From Antedon bifida (lineage: Eukaryota > Echinodermata > Crinoidea > Comatulida > Antedonidae): 64,000 bases of DNA. The notes beneath the pieces are model-generated. The model saw nothing but the letters and a program-made list of their open reading frames with translations. It searched no databases and was not told the DNA's origin. The position numbers were made by a program, and so were the translations under genes. Below, piece by piece: positions 1 through 8,006 of the stretch; position 1 is the first letter of the stretch; every line of letters starts with the position of its first letter. The stretch is from assembly GCA_963402885.1 (NCBI GenBank), contig OY727094.1:312501-376500 (forward strand), in the 5' to 3' direction.

Positions 1-32
1 TAGTCTTTATTTAAAATATAATCGCAACTTAC

Positions 33-178
33 TATAGGCTTGCTGTTTACATCGAATTGTAATTTCCATAACATTGCTTGCCATGGCCACGCCCCTTCAA
101 TTGCCTTCCAGCCTCCAGATACTCTGCCCCGCTGACTGCTTTCTTGTGTGTCGCCTGCTATACCGCATATGCTATAGT
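33..178 (-). CDS. Bf: Bf exon 11: start of serine protease domain
   Basis: Residues 598-645. DYSICGIAG corresponds to the cysteine that ties the vWA end to the protease. Then come GRVSGGWKAIEG and WPWQAMLW, the N-terminal landmark of a chymotrypsin-fold protease. The exon starts after TATGCTAG, ends in phase 0 at a GTAAGT donor, and is the last exon inside the window. His, Asp and Ser of the triad must be in exons to the left. Confidence 0.9.
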
Positions 179-3100
179 CTAGCATAAAGGCAATCATTGT
201 TGGAAAGTTAAGCCCTGTCTACACTATCAAACTTTATGTGACAACAAAATGTGATGTGCCCATATATATGGACATGATGATGTCATATCATTACCATATT
301 TGAGCATATCACTACCATATTGGCTGCTGTTTTTATTTTACGGGTAATTTGAATCATCTGAACTGTCACTTGGTCCATCGCGCGTACATACGTACTGTGT
401 CCTTGTAGTAACCAAAATATTTTTATTTATCATCCAATTTTTATTTTTAATAATCACTCTCGTTTCTACTAGCTATGAAACGACAGAACCGTTAATGTTT
501 CTTAGTTGTATTAAGTTAACTAAGAATAGACCTACATACCTGGCTTGTTTTCCCCAGTAATTTCATCAGCGAGCCTTCCAAGGGAATTATGGTCAGCTAG
601 AATGAATATGTGTTCACCAGGTAGATCTGTTGATGCTATGCCAAGCAGCTCGTCATTCTCTTTCTTATGCCTGACACCAATGACGTAGATTTCAACGCCG
701 TCATCCTTCAGTAGTTCAGCAGCCTTAATAGGGTCTCCGCCACTATTAGACGCACCTATATTTCGATTATTTGTAATTAATATTTTTCTCTTACTGAAAA
801 TAATGACAATGCTGTGGGTATCAGTGGCTGGTCTTTGGCGCGAATTCAAAGAAACAATAAATTGTCATATTTACCATCGGAGAGAAGAAATACAACTCGT
901 TTTGGGGGAGGGATTCTTGATGAAGCTCTTTCATCCTCGTCTCGAAATCTTGATTTAGCAATTGAAATCATGTTAGTACGAATAAAATTCAATGCAGCAG
1001 CTGTATCTGTCCCACCATCTGTGTTGAAATAGAAACGATTATATTTTGGTATGAAAGTCAATTAAGCCAATATTAAGTCGAATTCACGCAATAACAAACA
1101 AGTTTGCTTGAGTTTTCAAACTAAACTAGCAAACTTTGGAAAACATTTCTTGACAAACTTGGAGTTTAGAAACTAAAGTTTGCTAATAATAGACTTCTGC
1201 AAACTCTTGTTTTCTGCAGTTTGTCAACAGGTCTCACTAGCAAACTTTGGAAAACATTTTCCAAACTAATTTGGCCAGTGCAGACTATAAGCTTTACTAT
1301 GCTCGGAATGTTGTTGCTAATCTGTTAGATAATAATTTTAAAAAAATGTATTTCAGATTAACATTTTGTTTAACGTAAAGTTGACATTACCTTCTTTATA
1401 TTCAAATCTATCAAATTCACCAAGAACGTCTTCCTTGCTTGTAGATGTTACATGGAAATAATTATCTTGCTCTATTTTATTGGTGTACATAAGACCGGCG
1501 TACCAAGGCCCCTTTCTTCCTCCAGAGACACCTGTCTGAAATGATATGTAGATTTGCACATACTTGATTTAAAACTATATATAATATTGCACGTTTTTCC
1601 TATTATGAATGCAAAATGTTGTTTTCTCCTTTCTTTCCCACCTTGATACATTGTTGTTATAATGTATTGCTTGTTGTGCCTTGTGTAATATTAATTGCAG
1701 ATAATGTCCCTATTTTTTACTTACTTTTCGAACTAAAGCTTTTGCAAATTCAACGGCGTGATCAAAGTTTGGTTTTCGTATGCTACCGGATGCGTCGATC
1801 GCTATGTAGATTTCCAATCGCCCGCCGTAACTCAAATCAATAGTTCGTCCTCTAGAATCACCGTCACTACTAATTGCAGTGTCTTCGTGAAACTTGTCAA
1901 GTGTTTTTCCAAAATATTGCGCAATACTTTCAGGATCATCGTAGTCTCTGGGGCCTAAAATGAAAAGATTAAATTATGCATGCATTGTCAATATGCTACT
2001 GTAAACATAGATAAGAATTTATTGATATTATTATAACCATAATTTTATCTGAAACTCTTATTGAGGGCGTCAGGCTTTTTGTTTTGTTTACAGTATTAAT
2101 GTTTTGCTTTGTTATTTTAATGTATATCTCGAATTCCAGAGGCTTTTTTTAATAAATTTAAATTAAAATAGTAAAGACAGATACATTTAAAGAATTCTTA
2201 AGCTTGGTTCCCACTAGCGACGCAAGGCAAGGACGTAACACAACGTAAGTGATTCGACCAATCACAAGAGATGGATTATTCAAACAGTGGCTTGTCATTG
2301 GTCAACTCGCTTGCGTTGCGCAAACGTCATTTCGTTGCGTCTTCTCTAGAGGGGGAACCACGATTTATGATACCTCGGCATGTAGGTTGTGTGCCACTCC
2401 ACGCTCCAGTGTTTAAGCATGTTCTTTCGCTCGTACCAATTATTGCAAATCCTTTGTTACATTTAAATGTTACAACGTCTCCTAGCATGTACCTTCGTCC
2501 CACTTTGCGTCCATTTATAGGGGTACCTGGATTCCGGCAGTCACTAGCTAAAAATAAGAATTTTATTTAGGCGTTAACAAATATTGTAATACGGTACCAT
2601 TTCTTTAAAAAAAAATTTTTTTAAGTTAAAAGGTAAACTAAAATATGATATACTTTGGACTTGATAATAATGTTTATCTAATCCAACTCATTGCCTTTAA
2701 TATGTGTATACACCACCTAATAAATTATTTTTATTTTGGAGGTTGTGGCTTGGTGTTGTTTGTGATGCTTGGCTACCAATCCAAGGGTCCTGGATTTAAG
2801 TCCTGTCATATGTCAGGATTTTTTCTCATGACATTTTACAATTCCACTCTTAAAGACTTGTAATAAAACTTTGTTTATGTAGAGCATCTTGTGTAGTTTG
2901 TCTTGTGAACGAGATTGCCTCCTTTGAGAAGGATAGTAAATGAATTCATTTGTGGTAATCCTTGGCAATTTGCCTAAAATGAGAATAAAGATAATAATAA
3001 CAAAAAAAAAACATTGCTTTTATTTCATTTACCGCCGTTATCACATATTGTGAGATAACCACTCCATTTCCCGTTTGGTTGGCAAGTACGAGAACTGGAG

Positions 3101-6100
3101 CCAATAAGATTGTATCCACTCATACATCTAAATTTGACTTCATCTCCAATCAAGTATGGGGGGTTGCCTATTCGATTAGCATTCTCTGGGTATCCAACGT
3201 CGTGACATTGTATTACTGTAATGAAATGCAGTTTAAATTATTAAGTCAAAGGTATTTTTCATTTTTATAAAGGTTTTAACATAAGAACATAATTTCCTTT
3301 CCTATAAGTTATTATATTTGGAGAGACACGCCCTTTGGCGATATTTGTCTCTTTCACTGAAAAGAATACTATAAATAAATAAATGTAACCATGATAGATC
3401 AATTTTTGCCTGCAATGTTGGTTTAAAAACATTCATATGCAATCCGTTCATTAATGTATTGGAATTACACATGAGTAGGCCTAAGTTATAAACTCTGTCT
3501 ACATTATCAAACTAGTTTGACAAAAAAGTGTGCCCAAATATATATGGACATATATTTTTGTTCACATTCAGATATTCAGATAACATTTATTCAGATAATA
3601 ATGAATGAACATAAAAAAGATATTAAAGTGAACATAGATAAAGCAGTAATTGGTAGTCATTATTATCATGGATCCCTTCTAGAAGTTAAAAAAGTTTGAT
3701 AGTGTAAACAGAGCTTAAGTATAGGTATATTTTATACCTTCACACGTTGGAGTCGGATCACTCCATTCTCCACTTAAGGAATCGTCAGATATGCATATCA
3801 GTTCCGAACTTCCGCCGTTGATTCTGTAACCCGGGAAACACGAGTATAATATGATGTGATCTCTTGGATACTTTGTACCAGCAAGTGCTGTAGAGTTCCC
3901 GTTGGTAATGTTAACCTGTGGCGCATCACACTTTGCCACTAAAACATAAATCATCATTCGAAACATTCATATTCTCTAATTTACACATTTTAATTAATTT
4001 GCATACTGTTTGTATGAGTGACAAAGGTGTGATGCTCAGAAATGCATCGCCTACCATGCATGTGACTAATTAAAAAATAACAAATTGGTGTTTGCAATTT
4101 GATTCACTCAAAACTTTAGAATTATTTTAATTGTAGTTTCATAAAATAATTTATCTATCATTCTAATAATCAAATTGAACATTAGTCATTACATATTCGA
4201 ATTATCTTTCATTACTATAATCTTTTATGACTAATTTTTCAATATTTGAACTCACGCTTTCTGCTTTTTATCGTTTTATTGCAGTTTTATACCTTTTAAC
4301 TCCATTTTATGTGTAATTTTCTTGTCTTGTGTACATAGGTGACAATGATTTGGACCAAATGAATGTATGAATGAATACCACATCCCTCCTTTTCATTAAA
4401 ATGGTACTGTACCTATTTATTATTGTGTTTTTACAAAAATTGACTTACCAACACAAACTGGTTGTTTCTTAAGATCCCATTGTCCAGTTGACATGCATGT
4501 TCGTACTTTCTGTCCATTATTACGTTTGATTGCATACCCATGTTTGCAGGAATATCTAATCCGATCTCCTGGATACATTACCTTGGTTTCTCTGTCTTCT
4601 TCCAATCTTGTCCAGTTACCGTGATGTACTCGTTTTGGCCATTGGCATGTTGCCAAGGCTTTGTAAATTAAGATTTGAAATATACTTAACGTTTTGAGAT
4701 TAATAAATAAAAATGATGATAACAATAATAGAAGGAAAACAGACGTCTAATATGAATTCTAATTTATCAAATCATCAAGTTTGAGCGCTATTTTCGTATA
4801 CTTAAAGCCAACTCAGACAGCGTTGTACGAGTCGTCTCGTCGAGAGAAGTTTAAACATGCTTAAAATTCTCCCGACGACCTAAATAAAACGCCCTACACT
4901 ATCTCTGTCTGATTTGGCCTATATATTATATTACGTTTGTACGTAATTTTAAAAACATATTGCTCCTTTAAAAAAAAACATATTTATTGTTTCATATTTA
5001 TAGAAAAATAATGAAAATTCATTGAATCTAGAAAGTTCAAATAAATGTTTATAGTAAAAACATTTTCAATATTAGAGGCATACGGGAACTAGTGCACGTT
5101 GTGGTGCAGCTATAGAGGGCGACATTCTTGTTAATATCATAACTAAAATCCTGTCCTAAAGTATATACAGTTCCTACAGTATATCCTAGAGCCATATTAT
5201 ATCCAATACTATAAACTTTAATTTAGAGCTCCATGGTTCTACCACGAGAACCATTTTAGAGCTTTGAACCCGTGCCGATTGGTTTACTATGGTTTTTACG
5301 GTGCGGTGCCTCTGCCTCGACAAACATTATGAATCAATCACTCACGTGTACAAATGACACCATCTCCATCAAAGCCGTCTTTACAGATGCATGTTGAGGT
5401 CTCCGTGTCACAGTAAGCGTCTCTCATACAACCTCCTCCTTCTATCGTAGTATCATCAGTGGAGGACACACTTGCTGAAAACGAGTATGACTCATCCCCT
5501 GGTAACGGCGCGTAGTCACTTTCTGATGAATCCACGGCACAGGCTATATAGTGTATAATAACAGTAACAGTCAGACGAATACATAATAACGATTATGTTG
5601 ACAATGGTGAAAACAAATTCAGTACTGAAACAATTAAACTTTAATTTATGGATGGATGACAACCGTAATTATGTTTACTTATATTATTTTACTTTATTAT
5701 TTAGCATCACCAATTTAACACCTAGAATTGCTTCTTCATTTCCTTATTTCAAATCTGTTTCATCAATATTTCACCGTACTTAAGGGTCTTTCACACCTGT
5801 TTCCGGCACGGTTCCGGTCCGGCGAATCGAACATCAATGCTCCGTTTTCACGACGCTCCACGCGGCTATGCGCCAATCGATATGCGCGTGGCCGCGTGAA
5901 AACGAAACAGGTGTGAAAGACTCTTTACGATCCGATCCGACTCTTTCGGTTCAAGAGTCTTCATCAGCTTGCACTTTGCACACATGCAAACCAGCCTCTA
6001 GACTAGGTTCTAGCCCGTAATTAATAAAGTTAAATATTTTGGCACTTTCATACGTCATTCATAATATACTATATATTTTCCGACAAAAATCGAAACGTCG

Positions 6101-6341
6101 AGTGGTTGACTAACATAAAAGACAATCAAGGTATGGGGCAAGCCTCTTACAAGTTCTCCGTGTATTTTTTTGACATTCATTTCAAGTTGTTTATTCTGAG
6201 TTGATAAAGATACCAATCCTCCCATCCTTTTCCTTTATCGGCGGCCTACTTACCATTGTGTGGTCTATTCACACTGTCCTGGCAAATTACCTGCCGGTGG
6301 TAACAAATCGTTGCTAACAAGACAAGCCGCAGCAGCAACAT
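33..6341 (-). CDS. Bf: Complement factor B/C2-like protein, 5' eleven exons (gene runs off the left edge)
   Basis: Eleven exons on the minus strand join in frame into about 645 residues. The order is signal peptide (1-20 or so), EGF-like module (31-95), four CCP modules (97-165, 167-232, 234-293, 295-351), a von Willebrand A domain (about 398-590) and the start of a trypsin-like domain (from about 601). CCPs followed by vWA followed by a serine protease is the signature of complement factor B/C2. That secreted zymogen binds C3b and, once cleaved, forms the protease subunit of the alternative-pathway C3 convertase. The MIDAS metal site is complete: DASGS at 405-409, T480 and D524. All CCP exons are phase 1-1, as is usual for the module. 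Vertebrate factor B has three CCPs and the sea urchin protein is reported to have five. Four CCPs plus an EGF-like module here is different. The catalytic residues lie off the window. Family assignment is firm; exact orthology is inferred. Confidence 0.93.
208..321 (+). repeat. MITE family A, copy 1 (3' truncated)
   Basis: The element begins TTAAGCCCTGTCTACACTA and continues with the family interior (GTGATGTGCCCATATAT, then GGACATGATGATGTCATA). The right inverted repeat is missing. It sits in the Bf intron between exons 10 and 11, about 30 bases from exon 11. Confidence 0.8.
540..755 (-). CDS. Bf: Bf exon 10: C-terminal half of vWA
   Basis: Residues 526-596. ASNSGGDPIKAA matches the factor-B-type GGDP segment, and EIYVIGVRHKK is the next core strand. 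The acceptor chosen (ATATAG at 756-761) keeps both frame and alignment. An upstream TTTTCAG acceptor would be out of phase with exon 9. Donor is GTATGT. Confidence 0.91.
875..1018 (-). CDS. Bf: Bf exon 9: vWA MIDAS Thr and Asp
   Basis: Residues 478-524. GGTDTAAAL supplies the MIDAS Thr (T480) and VVFLLSD supplies the MIDAS Asp (D524, final full codon). Both are needed for Mg-dependent C3b binding in the family. Donor is GTAAAT and acceptor ACACAG. Confidence 0.92.
1094..1275. repeat. AAACTTTGG-rich repeated segment
   Basis: ACTAGCAAACTTTGGAAAAC occurs twice, about 100 bases apart, with further copies of CAAACTT/AAGTTTG in both orientations between them. It looks like a decayed inverted-repeat or tandem element in the Bf intron between exons 8 and 9. 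Confidence 0.5.
1391..1535 (-). CDS. Bf: Bf exon 8: middle of vWA domain
   Basis: Residues 429-476. GPWYAGLMYTNKI corresponds to the second core strand of the vWA fold (factor B has RYGLVTYA here), followed by the helix leading to the metal-binding Thr. Phase 0 in, phase 1 out, with an acceptor of ATTTCAG. Confidence 0.9.
1725..1954 (-). CDS. Bf: Bf exon 7: CCP-vWA linker and first part of vWA
   Basis: Residues 353-428. The linker holds SRGRTIDL at the place where vertebrate factor B has its factor-D cleavage site. The first beta strand and metal site of the vWA domain follow, IYIAIDASGSI, with the DxSxS motif intact. The exon starts in phase 1, ends in phase 0, and has a GTAAGT donor. Confidence 0.92.
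2198..2363. repeat. MITE family B, copy 1
   Basis: The element runs from TTAAGCTTGGTTCCCACTAG to the complementary AGGGGGAACCACG, with ACGCAACG-type arms and CCAATCACAAG/CTTGTCATTGG in the interior. Non-autonomous, no coding capacity. It lies in the Bf intron between exons 6 and 7 and ends about ten bases from exon 6. Confidence 0.8.
2374..2547 (-). CDS. Bf: Bf exon 6: CCP/sushi module 4
   Basis: Residues 295-351, phase 1-1, with four cysteines, VTFKCNKGFAI and GAWSGTQPTC. It begins DCRNPGTP, the common opening of a CCP. Donor is GTATCA. An inverted-repeat element ends about ten bases beyond this donor. Confidence 0.93.
2738..3012 (+). repeat. tRNA-derived SINE, copy 1
   Basis: The head has a tRNA-like A box (GTGGCTTGGTG) and B box (GATTTAAGTCC), both slightly decayed. 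A unique body of about 170 bases follows, and the tail is AATAAAGATAATAATAAC plus poly(A). A second head copy lies at 18971-19083 in the opposite orientation. It fills most of the Bf intron between exons 5 and 6. Confidence 0.75.
3033..3215 (-). CDS. Bf: Bf exon 5: CCP/sushi module 3
   Basis: Residues 234-293, phase 1-1, with four cysteines, VKFRCMSGYNL and GKWSGY, as in CCP modules. Acceptor is ATTACAG, donor GTAAAT. The 3' side of the donor runs into the poly(A) end of a SINE only about 20 bases away. Confidence 0.92.
3320..3384 (+). repeat. Retroelement 3' tail (GAGACACGCCCTTTGG type), copy 1
   Basis: GAGAGACACGCCCTTTGG is followed by TTTCACTGAAAAGAAT and an AATAAATAAA end. The same series occurs at 42452-42531. 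This resembles the truncated 3' end of a non-LTR retrotransposon or SINE. No reverse transcriptase reading frame accompanies it. Confidence 0.5.
3489..3718 (+). repeat. MITE family A, copy 2 (with unrelated interior)
   Basis: The left end AACTCTGTCTACATTATC and the right end AGTTTGATAGTGTAAACAG match the family termini. The interior is longer and differs from the other copies, so this is a divergent or internally replaced member. It lies in the Bf intron between exons 4 and 5, ending about 20 bases before exon 4. Confidence 0.7.
3738..3938 (-). CDS. Bf: Bf exon 4: CCP/sushi module 2
   Basis: Residues 167-232, phase 1-1, with four cysteines, YSCFPGYRI in the middle and GEWSDPTPTC at the end, the standard CCP pattern. 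It contains the N-x-S/T sites NIT and NST, which are possible N-glycosylation sites. Acceptor is TGTTTTAG, donor GTATAA. Confidence 0.92.
4300..4378 (+). repeat. Retroelement 3' tail
   Basis: TTGTGTACATAGGTGACAAT is followed by GGACCAAATGAATG and then GAATGAATA repeats, in the style of LINE 3' ends. Intron of Bf. Confidence 0.4.
4449..4658 (-). CDS. Bf: Bf exon 3: CCP/sushi module 1
   Basis: Residues 97-165. The module has four cysteines, a GDRIRYSCKHGY core and the conserved late Trp (GQW). The exon is phase 1-1 with a GTAAGT donor. The acceptor (ACAAAG) lacks a good pyrimidine tract, so the exact left boundary of the module is a little less certain than the others. Confidence 0.87.
4805..4920. 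repeat. MITE family E (AAGCCAACTCAGACAG termini)
   Basis: The left end AAGCCAACTCAGACAG is complementary to the right end CTGTCTGATTTGGCCT with few mismatches. The element is about 116 bases with no coding capacity. It is the only copy seen here, so family status is inferred. Intron of Bf between exons 2 and 3. Confidence 0.65.
5346..5543 (-). CDS. Bf: Bf exon 2: EGF-like module with long first loop
   Basis: The exon is phase 1-1 and encodes residues 31-95. Cysteines fall at 31, 68, 74, 81, 83 and 94, with CxC and GFDGDG spacing typical of the C-terminal half of an EGF module. The first loop (C31 to C68) is stretched and rich in Ser, Thr and acidic residues, so this could also be a half-EGF preceded by a linker. 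Acceptor is TATATAG, donor GTGAGT. Confidence 0.85.
5780..5926. repeat. MITE family D (GTCTTTCACACCTGTTT termini)
   Basis: TTAAGGGTCTTTCACACCTG at the left and GAAACAGGTGTGAAAGACTC at the right form a terminal inverted repeat of about 20 bases. The interior is GC-rich and partly palindromic (CGCGGC...GCCGCG). Intron of Bf between exons 1 and 2. Confidence 0.75.
6254..6341 (-). CDS. Bf: Bf exon 1: start codon and signal peptide
   Basis: The ATG at 6341-6339 opens 29 codons, beginning MLLLRLVLLATICY, a hydrophobic leader with one early Arg that reads as a secretory signal peptide. Cleavage is probably near the VIC-QDS stretch. The exon ends in phase 1 at a GTAAGT donor. The start is chosen because it is the only Met before the leader and because the leader suits a plasma-type protein. 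Confidence 0.88.
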
Positions 6342-7876
6342 TTTGTATTGTTTCTGTCTAAATCCAATATTGATATTCTATTAACACGAAGAGAATCTAC
6401 AGACACGACGACGGAAACATAATCAACTATAATCTTAATCAAAAGTAGTGATTGTATATCAAGGCGTTATAGTACTCACTCACTTTGGATTAACAGGCGG
6501 AAATATGCAAATGAAACGTTTAGAAAAGTACTTTTGCGGACCAATAGGAGAGAGCAAATCGATACCGATGTATGCCAATTTAGCAACATACCACTTTTAA
6601 GATAGGATATGAATCGTCGGATACTAAACCAACAAAGACGGATTTACGAGGACCAAGCCCAGTTCATAACCTTTTGTAAATCCAACGAAAACAGCCCCGG
6701 CCCTACCAGGTACCTGGAATCAATGTGAGCGACCTATACCTATGTACTACGCGTATGCTTGGTTCCCACTAGGACGCAACGCAAGGACGTAAGGGCAACG
6801 CAAGCAAGTTGACCAATCACAAGCGAAAATTCGGATAATCCATCGCTTGTGATTGGTTAAATTGATTATTACGTCGCGCTTAGTGACTATGATGCATGCA
6901 GACAATAGGGAGCTGCTGCGAAGGTTTTTTTTAATGTTTTAATTCACCGCCACAACTTTGTTTTTCAGGTGAATCAGGTGTGTATGTACGCCAAGTTTAT
7001 CATCAAACGAGGTTATAGTAAACAGGAAAGAGTGACATTTTAATTCCACTCTTCCTGGTGGTATAAACAAAATATACAGGATATACAGATACAATCAGTT
7101 TCGTTTCGTATGTATTGATTTCCTGGTTTCATTAAAGCAGGAATTGTTTATTTAGGAAAATACGATATCAATAATTATAAAGTAAATTTTACGCGGCGAT
7201 TCAATTTTATGATAACTTCAAGGTATACACTATAACATTTGAATGTTTTAAAGGAATTGAAGTACAAGCAGTTGTAATAGGCCTAGTAATAATTATTATT
7301 TTATATAGGCCTAAATCCATTGTAATTCTCATACGTCAATTTTTTTTTCTATGAAGAATTTGAAATGGGATGTGCGCGTAATTTTGATACAGGGCGTAGT
7401 ACGTCATTAAGTAGCTAAGCAACATATCGCGTGCGTGCGTTAGTTTCGTTGCCAGTTTCTCATGGTTACAATGTTATTGTTTCGATTGTTGGCAGCAGTG
7501 TGACACAAAATGAATGCATATTATTATAAATAGGCATAGACCTACTATTACATTTGGTGGTAAGCTTTACTTTTTTCAGCTACTTTAAAGAAAATGTCTC
7601 TAACTAAACTCAACATTATTCGGTAGAACATAATATATGACTAAATATCGTTACATTAAAATTTAAGAACTTTATTGTTATTATGGCTTTCAGTTGAATT
7701 ACTACTCTGCTTCGTGAAATTTGTCATTATTTGTACACTCTGTTGTCTAGGTTACTGCGTCCAAACATTGCCCCTACAGTAATATAAATTTTATTTAAGA
7801 AGCACTTTAAACATCTCTATATTTTCCATAATTATTTTAACGTCATTTGTCATTTTTTCGTCTTACCAGAACCATA
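6342..7876. promoter_or_regulatory. Divergent intergenic region between Bf and the DUF4239-like gene
   Basis: About 1.5 kb separates two oppositely transcribed start codons, so both promoters should be here. Towards Bf there is an octamer ATGCAAAT at 6505-6512 and a CCAAT at 6541-6545. No clear TATA box is placed relative to either gene. A family-B MITE remnant lies at 6756-6885. No further gene is seen. Confidence 0.5.
6756..6885. repeat. MITE family B, copy 2 (right end lost)
   Basis: GCTTGGTTCCCACTAGGACG begins the element, followed by GCAACGCAAGGACGTAAG and the paired GACCAATCACAAGCG / CGCTTGTGATTGGTT interior. The right terminus cannot be found. Confidence 0.7.
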
Positions 7877-8006
7877 ATGGCAGAACCTGAGCCAGAACCA
7901 GAGGCAGAGGTCAATGATGAAGTTCCATATTCAGAGGGTGAAATTCGACCGTCAGAAGTTGAAATTGTTCTTCCTCCGGCCATTCTCTGTCTAAGCATAT
8001 TACTTG
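7877..8006 (+). CDS. DUF4239-like gene exon 1
   Basis: 43 codons plus one base. The protein starts with a Glu/Pro-rich stretch (EPEPEPEAE) and ends in the hydrophobic LPPAILCLSILL, the first half of a membrane helix. Donor is GTATAT, phase 1. Confidence 0.75.

Noticed and set aside
756-849. Extending Bf exon 10 upstream to an ATG-initiated frame or to the TTTTCAG acceptor.
   Set aside because: That acceptor is out of phase with exon 9 and inserts residues inside the vWA core; the ATATAG acceptor restores frame and the SDG-ASNSGGDP alignment.
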